In this document: piece after piece, positions 15,001 through 26,137 of the stretch
Layout: every line of letters starts with the position of its first letter
Position numbering within the stretch: position 1 is the stretch's first letter
Assembly (NCBI GenBank): GCA_907165065.1
Contig: OU015530.1
Coordinates: forward strand, 44,208,965 to 44,272,964
Origin: Caprimulgus europaeus
Taxonomy: Eukaryota; Chordata; Aves; Caprimulgiformes; Caprimulgidae
Direction of reading: 5' to 3'
Length of the DNA: 64,000 bases
The notes under the pieces: model-generated
Told to the model about the DNA's origin: nothing
The model's input: the letters and a program-made list of their open reading frames with translations, nothing else
The model's database searches: none
Translations under genes and position numbers: made by a program

Positions 15001-16582
15001 ACTTTTTCTCAGAAAGATCTAGTTCTAAGTGAAAGCATTAAACTCTCTCTATATATGTACGTAGTTATCATAACTTAATAAAGTTAATAAGCACACAGAA
15101 CACATGAATGAGATTTGACTAGCTCTCTTGTTTTGATTATGCCGTCATAAATGCATAAGTGACAGTAGAAAAGAAGGAAATAGAGAAAAAGTGGTGGCCC
15201 TCCAACCAGATGAAACATGTGGAATTTGATTCTGACGCATTCCACTCTTTTTCCATGTGCATTCCATGGATTGCAAGTGGCAATGATTAATAACAAGCCT
15301 TGCACTTAGATAAGGCTGGAGAGATTTTAACATTTATTTCTAAGTAAGGAAAAAGCATCAACAGATTATTTTTTTTTTGCCACTCTGATTAGTCTGATTA
15401 GGTCTATCATACATGATTACCAAGTTGCCAAGGGCTCAGGATGTGTAGGGGCCCCTAAGCAGGACACCTGAGAGTCCCATTGTGTACAAAGGATCAGAAA
15501 TGAAAGATTTCCCCCTCTTTCTTCCCTTTACTAACTACTGCTCAACATGTTTTTAAGCTTTCTTGCAGACAGCAAACCTCACAGGAAACACCAATGGGAA
15601 CATTCGTAAGGACGGCTAATAAAGCATTGTTTTTATATGTCAGTTTGTAATTTCCGATAGAAAACAACAGAAGCAGGAGGAATGTTTAAAATATATGAAC
15701 AAGTTTTCAATATTAGCAATATTGATTTAATACACTTGAGCCTTTCTCTTAGCTTTTGCCAACAGAAATAGAATCTACATCACAATTAAGAAGTGTAAGT
15801 CAGCCTACAATTCAGACAAATCAGTGTTTTTTTCACCTAAATATACTAATAGTTGCCTGCTAGTATGGATTATTTGTATACAGTAATTCATATGAATAAT
15901 TTTAACTTGTTCGGGAGTCATGCTCCATCAAGCTACGAACCTGATGACAAATAGCAAACAACAAGCCTAAGCAGACAGACTGGATTGTAGGAATCTCTTC
16001 ATGGGGTCAAATGTTTGCAGTATTTCTCCTGAATTAACAGAGCAAAGACAAGGCGGCCAATCTTGCTAATGAATGTTGTGTTTAAGGACATGGAAGAATA
16101 GCCACTAGACAAAGATCACTAAACTAGTTTTGTATGTAACATATTCTAGAAGGGACATAGGTCTTCTGAGGTGAAATCTGAGTGCATGAAAACACCATGC
16201 TGTACTAATGCTTAACTGTAATCAGCTAGAGACATAGCACATGCTCAGTTACTGGAACATTCCACTTTAAGTGCGTGTTAAACTAATATTGACTTTTCCA
16301 CTAAACCAAAATCTCTGTTATTTGTGCCCAGAAGACTGAAAAAACAATAGATGTAGGAAGCAGAAGAATTAATCTTCCTGACCTTTTCTTTTTTTATACC
16401 TTTGGGAGTCAGTCTTTTTTTGTGTGTCTAATAGGGAATGTGAGCTATTCACTTGCAATGATTCTTAGATTGTGTAGAAGTACTTTACTGTTTTTTTTTT
16501 TTTTCTTTCTTTTTGCATTCTCTGCATTCAATAAACTCCACAGAGTATTATTAATAATATCTTTAAAATGTTATCCTTTTAC
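1..16582 (-). other. NRP1: NRP1 intron 6 (part)
   Basis: This gene-free stretch begins at the exon 6 donor (GT at 16582-16581) and runs off the left end, so the intron is at least 16.6 kb. I read the minus strand for the next b1 exon, looking for the expected VDLG and EDWI signatures, and did not find it. Base composition is AT-rich with many T- and A-runs, including 20 consecutive A at 9293-9312 and a T-run at 16491-16504. A GC-richer patch lies at about 12040-12190. Open frames of up to 137 codons (616-1029 plus, 8327-8722 plus, 9062-9466 minus) resemble no protein I know. I could not assign any interspersed repeat in this stretch. Confidence 0.85.
9293..9312. repeat. Poly-A run, 20 bases
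   Basis: Twenty uninterrupted A are followed by GAAGAGAG. It could be a decayed retroposon tail, but I recognised no element body upstream, so it is recorded only as a homopolymer. The NRP1 transcript reads it as poly-U. Confidence 0.9.
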
Positions 16583-16749
16583 CTGTATCCATTCTCTGAT
16601 AGAATCTTCCCCTGGGGTCCATCCATTCTCAGGGTAATTTAGCCGGGACCTTTCTGAAGACCAGATAACACTGTACTGGGAGGAGACAGTGATCTGATCA
16701 GAGTGAATTTCTCCTGATTCCATACCTAGTGGTTCCATGCACTGGAAAT
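16583..16749 (-). CDS. NRP1: NRP1 exon 6: start of b1 (F5/8 type C) domain
   Basis: This 167-nt exon follows acceptor TTTTTCTTCAG, starts in phase 1 and ends after a complete glutamine codon (phase 0). It encodes DFQCMEPLGMESGEIHSDQI, then TVSSQYSVIWSSERSRLNY, then PENGWTPGEDSIREWIQ, matching human residues 272-327. C275, the first cysteine of b1, is present. Residues lining the pocket that binds the C-terminal arginine of VEGF-A165 and semaphorins (C-end rule) are kept here: Y297 in SQYS, W301 in IWSS, T316 and D320 in TPGED. The remaining pocket residues (S346, T349, Y353) belong to the next exon, outside the window. The human N300 sequon is absent. The donor is GTAAAAGG, with no G at +5, and a stop codon follows three codons into the intron. 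Confidence 0.96.
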
Positions 16750-19266
16750 CTGAAGAAAAATAAATTACCATCATTATTATGGTCAGCTTTTTGATTTAGA
16801 CTTTGAATAATGCGAACGTTTCCCTGCCTTGAATATGAATATCTGAAGAATTTATTTTTATGTGACTTTGAATTCTTTAGCAACTTTAAGTGAGGCAGTA
16901 TTTGGCTTATGGTGTCATTCTTAATACTGTCATTCAAGTTGCCATGGCAATTCCTGCAATAATAATGCTATACAAATATTTTTAGCCCCGCATTGTAGCC
17001 ATTTCAATATAGGACAATGGAATTCTCTTTTCTAGGGTAGTACAGGAACTTCTGTGGATTCATAATATAAACCAACGTACGTTCAACTCATAATTATGCA
17101 CAAAGCCAGGCAAGACAAACCAGATGACTGTATAAAGTAATTTTATTTTAAAACTATTTACTCCAGTATAAAAAGTATAAGATGTTTTAAAAATATTATT
17201 AAAACTCTAGCCATTCTCCTTTGATCCTGTACATTGGAAAGAAACAGATCAACAAGATTTGAATCCAGGCCAGAAGAATATTGACCTAAAGGAATTACCA
17301 CCTCTTCTGTGACATGCTGTATATTAAATGAATTGATCATCTCCATCCAATCTCTTTTTGTTGACACAAAGATTACCTAGATAATTTAGAATCAATTGAT
17401 ACCCTAGTCAGTAGAAAGGTTGATAGGGTATGGAGACTAAATTCTTCTCTCAGTCTTCAAAAATAAAGGCTCCAGCCACCACTGAAGCAATAGAGGTTGA
17501 TGGCTTTAGACTGATCCTCATGAGGGAAGGAGAAAATAACATGTTCCTATGCTTCTGTTCAGGGACTTCACAGTATATAAATATAATTAATCCCTTCATT
17601 AGCAGTTTAAGGTAAAATACCAGTGTGTGAAGTGGAGGCTCTGACATTTGGGTACACATTTTTATCACACCTTCTCTGGAGCTGACATATCTCTAACAGA
17701 GGGGTGAGTGCTAAGCTGAAGGTTCCAAACTGTATTTCCTGTGGTATACCACCTTTCCCTCCATTTCTGTGCTGCTTCAGTGTATTAGGGGTCTTGGGTG
17801 AAGTACTGAAGCTGAACTACGTTAGGGTAAGACTCAAAGTAAGTTAATTTCTGCTTGGAATCAGGAGAGCTGTAAGCCACTACAAAGAACACAAGACATG
17901 GTAGGTGTGAGTCCTATTAAAATATGTAAAAAGTAGGTGTTTAGTTTGATCTAGACATTTGGCTTTCCCTGTAGTTTATAGAGAGGGACATGTACCTCCT
18001 GTGTACATCTCATGTGTCTGTGATAAGCAGGCTGATTTGTCCTCTGGAGGTGATGCTCTCTGTATTGACGACACAAAGGGTAAGGGTGGCTGAAACTAAG
18101 CGAGAGGAATCACTCCTCTGTCTAAGCCTGCATCATAAAAAAAGTTTCCTCTTATCATTTAAAAGGGTTTTCACACACACTACCTTATCCTGTTCTGTTG
18201 TCCTGTGTTTAAGAGCTGAAGGTATCTCAGCATAGCAGATATTATGAATTCTGGCTCCAGTGTGATGATGCTTCTAAAGCCTAGGGAGGATGACTGTGGA
18301 GGAGATAAACATGGGGATCCAAGTTGCCTGTGCTAGCTAATGAAGGGGTAGGAGCAGCACCTACATAAGGAGAAGCCAAACTAGCTGGAGGTACAATCTG
18401 AGAGAAACAGAGGAGGATGCTTCCCATCCACAGAGGTTGGGTATGTCCCATTCTTTCTTCCTGGCTATGTACATACAAGAAAGCTATTAAAGAGACAAGG
18501 GGCAGAGAAGCGGTGGGGAGTATCAGGAAAAATTTCAGTTTACTCCTTTTTCATTTGTTCCTTCTTTGACTAAACAAGTACAGCAAATCTGGGTGAATCT
18601 GCTCAAAACTCAGTAAGTCTCAGAAAGGAGAGAGAGTTTGACTTAAAGTGTGTGTTTTATCATTGAGCAAAGCAAGGAAATCTGCAAGGACATGGTTTAA
18701 CACAGCTTGTTATTTTCCTGTGTCTCACTCACTTAATTTCATTCTCTGTCCAAAGGGTAAGCATGAAAATGAGGCAACTGGGAAAAAAATACGAGACGGA
18801 GAACAAAGCTTAGATAGCTTATGAAATGGTTTAACAAGAGCACATATATTAAATGGGTTCTTTTTATTCAAGAAATCAATCATCAAAGCTTGTTCCATGT
18901 AATAAAGGAAAGCTTTGGATAGTGCATTCATTGTTCATATTTCATTGTTTTAATGCAAGTGTTCAATTGCTCTGCATTCCTGTGTTTCCTTGGTCAGCAC
19001 AGTTTTTCACAATAATTATCCCAACTTCCTGGCAATACTGCAGAATAAAACTGTAAGGAGAATTCTGCTTCTTGCACTGCTTTTCAAAGGGCAGCTGTTC
19101 TTTAAGAAAAAAAAAAGAAAAGAAAAGAAAAGGAAAACAGAACCAACCCTTCCCCACCATCTTATTTATTTAAGGTTTCTTTAAAGTTTCATGCAACACC
19201 TGGTGTGCAAGAAGACACAACAGAGAATATTTTCCAAGAAGCTCTGCAGGATAGATGAATACTGAC
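16750..19266 (-). other. NRP1: NRP1 intron 5 (complete, 2517 bp)
   Basis: This phase 1 intron has donor GTCAGT at 19266 and acceptor TTTTTCTTCAG ending at 16750. It contains an A-rich stretch with GAAAA units at about 19107-19138, read on the plus strand. I see no other recognisable element. Short open frames on both strands are unremarkable. Confidence 0.9.
19107..19138. repeat. A-rich GAAAA microsatellite
   Basis: Ten A are followed by GAAAA units and GGAAAAC. It lies in intron 5, about 130 bp upstream (in NRP1 sense) of the 19.0-kb region and downstream of exon 5. In the transcript it reads as T- and C-rich sequence. Confidence 0.8.
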
Positions 19267-19422
19267 CTTCTGATACACTGCTCTGTGACACGCTGTAGTT
19301 TGCTGAGAATCCCTCTTTTGCTATTGCACTGTCGGTGTAAAATACCATTGAAAGAATCCCTGTTGAAGACCGGACACGTCCTGGGTTGTTCTGCCCACAA
19401 TAACGTCCTATGTGCGGGCCAA
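19267..19422 (-). CDS. NRP1: NRP1 exon 5: remainder of CUB domain a2
   Basis: This 156-nt exon was found by reading the minus strand; it has no start codon of its own. The acceptor is CTCTTTGCAG and the donor is GTCAGT. Two leading bases complete a valine codon with the last G of exon 4, and the final G joins AT of exon 6 to make aspartate. It encodes GPHIGRYCGQNNPGRVRSST, then GILSMVFYTDSAIAKEGF, then SANYSVSQSSVSE, matching human residues 220-271. The cysteine in RYCG is C228, expected to pair with C206 of exon 4. D250 in YTDSAIA is the third a2 calcium ligand. The N261 sequon is kept as N-Y-S. The end of this exon is the linker from a2 into b1. The donor has C at +3, which is weaker than the GTRAGT consensus, though G at +5 is kept. 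Confidence 0.96.
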
Positions 19423-20093
19423 CTGCAAAGAGACAGGATATAATAGTAAACTTCCAGTTCTACTACAACAATAGATGCCACTACAATAGCCTCCTAAAGA
19501 GAGTACCTCAGCAGGAAATAGTGAACCTCTACAACAGTTCAAGATCACAATCTCATCAATAACTTAGTGATGAACAATAAATTGCTTATCCTACCATAGT
19601 AATCTGACTTCTGAAATGTTCCAGATAGCACTCCATAAATGTCTGAAAATGTAAATAACCAGAACTTCAAAAAGTGTCCTTGAAAGTGTGCAGAGAGGAC
19701 AATGATACACAAAATCACATGCACAAAACACCAAAAGTATTTTCCAAAGTGTCATTGAAGCACCGGTTTATGACAAGGACATCTGAATTGCCTGATTTGC
19801 CCACGCAGTCTACAAGATGCTCTGAGGATAGGAGCTCAAATAGCACCTTCCAGGATGTCTGCTCAATACTGCAGATAACCTGTTAATTTTATAGTGAACT
19901 TACAAAAACATTTTTGTACTCATACTGAGGCTATAACCAATGACTCTTTATCTCCTTTTTAGGCTTTCAGTACACCCTCATGGATCTTTTGCCAATATGA
20001 TCAACATTAAAGAATACTGTAAAAGAATTACAGAGGAAAACTTTAATATGTTCCAAAGAGCAAGGATTTCCTAAGTATATCTCCATGTCACAG

Positions 20094-20122
20094 AACACAC
20101 ATGCATACACACACACATACAT
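20094..20122. repeat. Short imperfect CA repeat
   Basis: ACACACATGCATACACACACACATACATG forms an interrupted CA/TG dinucleotide run in intron 4. It is too short to be more than a weak microsatellite. Confidence 0.6.
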
Positions 20123-23100
20123 GATCTCTCTCAGTGTTAATAATGTATAAACCAGTTCCTGATACTTTTCTAGATTTCCTGTGCAGTGGGGTATTTTTCC
20201 TTAATTAAGCTACTCAATTCACAACCAACATATGTGGCCTTCTAGCACTTGAGCATTCCCTACAGATAGGTCCCTAGGCTGTTGAATATTGGCACATCTG
20301 TGCTTACAAACAATAAGAAAAGATAATGCTAAAACCCATCCATGGGGTCAATAATGAAAATAATCACAAGACGTAATTCTAATGCTTATACCACTGGCTT
20401 TCCAGGCTTAAATTAACACCTCGTCATTTCTCTAGGAAGTCCATTTCACTTTCAGTTTAAAATGTAAAATATTTATATATCCTAATTATTCACAGTTCAA
20501 AGAAAATCCTCAGCTAACATAATTTTGTAGTCATTCTCCAACAAGCAAAACAGTTCCAGCTTGGAATAACTTTATTATGTAAGCTACACAATTCTGTAAG
20601 GCCTTAGACTTGCCAGAAAGAGGAAGCTCAGATGTTACAGCTTTTGCTGCCAGCATGTGCTTTTCTATCCATATTCTGGCCATAGTTAGTCTTCAGTTGC
20701 CTTGGCAATCCCATGGCATTTAAAATACCTGCCAGTACAGCCCTTTTCCACCAGGGTTGTTCAATGCAGTACTGATAGAATGAAACACCCTAGAGAGGAT
20801 ATAAGTTAAATTCTTCCTCATCCTAGAAATCATTAAAGCTTTACAGTTTTATTATTTGGAGTGAGAAAGTTGTTTTAGACTGTTTATATTAGTGGCTTTT
20901 TAAAACCACAAAATAATGCCCCAACTACAATTGCTCCAGGGTTTTTTTTTGTTTTGTTTTTTTCCTTTTGCATTTTCTATGTGCAAACACCTCTGATCCT
21001 GCTGTTCCCTGTAATGGCCTTTCAACGTTATAGCTGCTCATGTTGCTCTGAACTCCAAGAAAATAAGGAGGGTAAGGCCACCATGTTATGGCACTCTGAG
21101 CCTCCCTCCTCCCATTTCCTGTAGGGAAGCCTCTTTGAAATGACAAACAGAAGAGAACTTTGTTTAAAGCAGACAGGCTTTAAGATTCCCCATGAGTCAC
21201 TGGTTTATAATTTTAAAGACATATTTAGTGATTCTACATTTCAGTCTCCTGCAGATTGGCCCTGCTACCACAGTACTATGTAGCTATAGTAGCCCTTTGC
21301 TAGCTAAGTAGATGCAAGAGACAAAATCTTTCAGAATGACACAAAATGGTATTGAATTCTTTTGCACAACATGTAAACCTTAGCCCACTGAGCTAATATG
21401 GTATTGATCTGAGTGGAACAGGAAACACAACGTTATCCTTTTTCCCATTCAAGTACTGAAAACTTTTGAATGACAATAAATTATCAAATGTTTCAGGTGT
21501 CACCACATCAAATAAATTCTGTGTGGGGAACACAATCTGAGCAATGACTCAGGGGAAGCTGCTGCTGTCTGCTTAGGTAGGCTATGCCACTGCTTTTATT
21601 TACCAACTTCCTGACCCTTCCTTACGAACTAGAAACGGGCTTTGATAATACACCATATACAGTTCCAAATGGGAATTTTAAGGTGGCAGGTGTTGAAAAG
21701 TCATTAGGCCCAGAAAGCTCTTTGCAGCCTCTACCTACAGACCATCATGTCACTTTGTCAGTATCCCCTACGAAAGATTAATCTGAATATGAGACACACA
21801 GTCCTCACTCAAGGGCACTGCTACATTACCTGCAGAACAGAGGCATTTCAATGAGCCAGCTATTTCACCTGGCTGTCCACATTGTAGCCTGTTTCTGGGG
21901 CCTTGGTTCCACTTTCCACTGGCATAGTACGATATAGTGGAAAACTGAGTAACTTTCAGGTTAAAAGATGGAGGAACAACTCAGAAATGTCTTTTGCAAG
22001 CTTTTTCCAAAATGCAGAGTCTAATTCTAGAATGTGAATAAATCCTTGATTATTCTTAATACATATTTTTGAAGGTTTACGGGATCTGAGTGCGGAATGT
22101 ATAGAATACGGCTGCTGGTTTAAGACTAAACAGAAATCTTATCATTACCAATTCTTCTTTTCTTTTCTACCATTTGGCCTTCTGGCCAAAGAATATCTGT
22201 ATCAGGAGATTCTGAGACTTATTGAAATACACATTTGTCCACCTGGTTGAAATCTTAGCTTTTGGAATTCAGTTTAAAAAAATCCAATGAACACACAAGC
22301 AAGGAAAAATGGTCTATCAGGCTTCTAAAATATTAAAAGAAATATTTTGTTAACTAGATATTTTTACTGAATTTTAAAGCTGGTCTTTCAAATTGTGCTG
22401 GTGTACTGTGAACAGTATTTTCACAGCAGTGTGATTGTTATTGACAAAAAATCTGCAGACAGTTTAGGATGCTAAAGAGAAAAGAACTGAAAAATTAATC
22501 TCGTCTTGCAGTCCAGTAGTCACTTACCCTGAGCTTGTGTGTACTCTTACATCTTAATAGCTTCTCACAAGAGTGTAGAAAGCAACCACAACAGAGGAGA
22601 AACACACCTAGATTAATAGCAACCTTAATTTACACTGATGTTAATGACTGAAATAAAGTGTTCTGTTTTGCTCAGTAATTCAGTGGAAGCTCTTGTGGTA
22701 TTGACCGAAGCAGCAATGCTTAGCCTGTGGTTCTCAAACCATATGTAAAGTTCTTTAAATTACTTTTGAGCCCTAGTAGACAGTCTATAGAGCTTCAAAG
22801 AGAGCAGCATGATGAATATGTGTAATTCATCACTTAAGCTAGTCCTGGTTTTGAGTGGGCTATTTTTCTTCAAAGTCATCAATGGACTGTTCTCAGATAA
22901 GGCTGGCTGAGGTATATTCATGCCTTGGGCAAATACATTTTTGGTGTCTAGTTTATTCACACTAAATCATATATTTCTCTTCTGTGATCTACTCACTCTT
23001 CTGCTCTAACTCCATATATTATCTCCTTCAAACCATGGTCCCTTTTTGGCACAATATTTGTAACATGCACCTGTAGTTCCTGAATATTATCCATAAGGGT

Positions 23101-24723
23101 TTGTTTCACTTATTGCTTTGTTTTTAAGAAGAGAACAAAGGGTGCCCTTGGCATGCATTTATGCAGAAACAAAATTCCAGATTTGAGGCATTCCTGAATG
23201 CCTAGCATTCCCCTCCTGAACCAGCAAAACACTTAGACCAGTGTTTAAGTTCAGATCCGTAAGTGTCCTCAGTGAATTCCTTTTGAAGTCAATCTAACTG
23301 CTCACATGCTTCAAAGATAAGCACATGTTTTGCAGAATCAAGGTGCAAGTACCCAGCACTTGCCAGATTCAATCCACTAAAAGGACAACCAGGTAGGCTG
23401 AGGACTCCACGGCTGTGAGAGAACATTTCAGGATTAACGTCTTTGTGAATGACGGTTATAGTTACTGGCAAATTGTCTAACAGAAAATTGCTTACCATCA
23501 GAAAAATGGCAATTACATATAAGCAAAATGTAAATGGAAGTATACTGATTTTGACATATCTTTACAGATCATTGTGAAAATTTGTTTACGAGATTTTTTT
23601 TTGGTTTTGCTTTTTGGGGAAGGAAGGAAAAAGCAACTGTAGAAAACAGCAAATTCATTTCCTGCCAATCTCTAGTGACTGTAGCTGATCAAATTCTACA
23701 GTGCAAACATTTTCCACTTATGTTGGGTTTCATCTGCTCTAACTTAGGTATGTAAAGTTTATGTTTGAGTTAGTGATCCATATCTCCCTGTACAGTCAAT
23801 GAGATAAGCATCTCCAGAGGTCCATTAACTGCCCTAAAGTAGATGTCTGCAACAGATCAGAGTGGGGTGCCACTCTCTGCTGAGAATGGGGGGACTTACA
23901 GTGCCTGGCTCAAACCCTGACACCTGGTTTCCAGAGCTGGGTGAGAGTAGCATGTTCAGGGGACTGTCCATCTCATTCTGCCCTGGTTGTGGCCACAACT
24001 ATTTTTCATCAAACTGTTCTGTGTGTCCTTCTAAAACACTGCCATCATCCTGGCAAACCACAGCTGTATTGCTGTGGAGCAGGAGATTTGAGCTGAAGGA
24101 TAAACATTTTTTTCTGGACATTTAAAAAATCCTTTTACTTCATGTTTATATCAGCGAAGTGCAATGGGGGCTTTAACCTGTAACACAACTGGGTATGTGA
24201 GCAGCAATGCAGTTCAACAAAGCAAAATAGCTTATTTTTTTATGGCTATGTCTAAATAGAGCAGGTCAGGGACCACCCTTTGGACCTGCAGCCAGTGTTC
24301 AAGGACTGTTCCTGGGACCGGAGTAACTGTGACACAGCTCGCTCCCTCTGAATCAGGATGCCTATGTCCAATGTTCCTGTTGGGAATGACCCCCGGCGTT
24401 TGCTATCCTCCAAACTGTGCTTAGGAATTGCTTGGAAAAGTGCAAACTGCCATGGGGTAAAATTGTGCAAGGGAGCATGCCAGCAATTCAGAAGTGCACA
24501 CAAGCATACCTTGGCCTCATTCTAGATAATAGTGTAGATGTAGCTTCAGAATATTTTTTCATGGACTAAAGGGGAATTGACAAGTGACTGAAAGACTCAT
24601 CCTGGGTGAGCCTCCCTTCAGAGGCAACCATACTGTCTAGTATTTTTTGGAAATTTACAACTTCCAGAAGCATGCAAATTAGATTTGTTTTGCTTTCCTT
24701 TCTCCCCTTTTTTTTTTTGCAAG

Positions 24724-24779
24724 ATTATCTGGACACTTTTATCTAGATACTATTATCTGTACACTTTTGTCTAGATACA
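24724..24779. repeat. Two-copy 28-bp tandem repeat
   Basis: ATTATCTGGACACTTTTATC and the rest of its unit at 24724-24751 are repeated with a few substitutions at 24752-24779 (ATTATCTGTACACTTTTGTC). Both copies carry a TCTAGATAC end. It is a small intronic duplication with no evident function. Confidence 0.85.
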
Positions 24780-25909
24780 ACCTCCAACAGTTTGTATCTA
24801 AGGAAACATTCCTTTCTAGCCTACAAAATAAACTGAACATTTATAAAAACATGTAAACACCCTTATTGGATTTCAGGATCATTTTGGGTTTGGACAGCTT
24901 GTGAGGGAATTGGAAGGCTGATAATATCTGTTGTTAATTGCTCTTTAGTATGTCTCAGTCGCTTTCTTGAACCAGGAAATTACTGCTTTCTAACCCTCTA
25001 ATACTAAGAATAATACATTTATTTTTGGTAATATTAAGCATAAATTGATTGATTGGATCATCTTTTCACATGTCAGTTTAAATGCAAGTTCTACAGGAAT
25101 TCAGCTTGGACAGACTTGGCCTATGTACAAATAAACCTATTATTAAATGCTCCAGACATAATTATTGTAGTGTTACAATACTGTTTTCCTAGCTGAGGCA
25201 TTAAATACTAAAGGGTTTTTCTGCTACTGTTATAGCTTTTTCTGCACTATTTATTGGAGTGGGTTGAAAAAAGCCATGATAAACCTATCAAGCATAAAAC
25301 ATAAAGGAAAACCAAATTTATGTTAAAAAGCACATACTTATTTACTGTAACATTAATAAAAGCTTTAATTAAAAGTATACTAGAGATACTGGGTAATCTT
25401 TAGTCACTATGATTAAGTCGCTATGATTTCAATTGCATGGACACCACATTTTCTCTGGCGAATAAATTCTCTTCTTTGACAGCTGGTCTGTAATCAAGTT
25501 CCTCCGCAAGCTGGAGGGCTAGTACCAGAAGTCCAGTTTGTGCAAGTTGTTGGAAATTTCTGAACAATACTCATGTGTTAGCTGTGAAAGTGTAGCAACC
25601 CATTATAAGGTTTCATATTTAATTTATTTTAGTGTACGAGGTCCATCACATATTCCTTCTAAAAACAGATATTTCCCCCAAGCCAACTGTTCAAAATTAA
25701 ACATATTTCATTAAAAAAATCATTCACACTGTGATATGCTTTACTGAATGAATTAACAGAGCGTTTCCCCCATTCCTCTTTATTTCATCTCGTTTCAGAT
25801 AAATCAAGCAAGGACATCTCTACTATGATATTTTAAAAAATGAGAATATGCCTTCTGCAGCCCACTACGAAGTAATGGTTATGCATATTACAGTCCATTT
25901 TTCTCTTAC

Positions 25910-26137
25910 CATCAGGGAATCCATCCCAGATTTCCAATCGGTCATAGCGGCAGAACGCTCCCCCTGGAGTATTTGAATCAGGTTCTAGCTCAAAGCTTTC
26001 AAATTCCAGTATAATCTCTGACATCTTTGGTGCAAAGATAATATAAGTGCATTCAAGGCTATTGGGATATTTTTCAGGGAATCCAGGGGACTTTATCACT
26101 CCACTTGATGAAGTAAAGTTTCTGGAACATTCAGGTC
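25910..26137 (-). CDS. NRP1: NRP1 exon 4: first part of CUB domain a2
   Basis: This 228-nt exon sits between acceptor CTCTCTTACAG and donor GTAAGAG; both flanking introns are phase 1. It encodes GPECSRNFTSSSGVIKSPGF, then PEKYPNSLECTYIIFAPKM, then SEIILEFESFELEPDSNTPG and GAFCRYDRLEIWDGFPD, matching human residues 144-219. C147, C173 and C206 are present. The a2 calcium ligands E195 (in ESFELEP) and D209 (in RYDRLE) are kept; the third ligand is in exon 5. The N150 glycosylation sequon is kept as N-F-T. Domain a2 packs against b1 and contributes to semaphorin binding. An in-frame stretch upstream in intron 4 has no ATG, so it does not argue for an alternative first exon. Read-through past the donor would add about 25 residues before a stop near 25833. 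Confidence 0.97.

Larger units (their letters stand above)
19423..25909 (-). other. NRP1: NRP1 intron 4 (complete, 6487 bp)
   Basis: This phase 1 intron splits CUB domain a2. Its donor is GTAAGAG at 25909 and its acceptor is CTTTGCAG ending at 19423. It holds a short imperfect CA run near 20094-20122 and a diverged 28-bp tandem duplication at 24724-24779. No further exon, RNA gene or transposon could be supported. Confidence 0.9.

Noticed and set aside
1..16500. NRP1 exon 7 within the left part of the window
   Set aside because: No minus-strand match was seen to the expected continuation of b1 (VDLG and EDWI signatures); it probably lies beyond the left edge.
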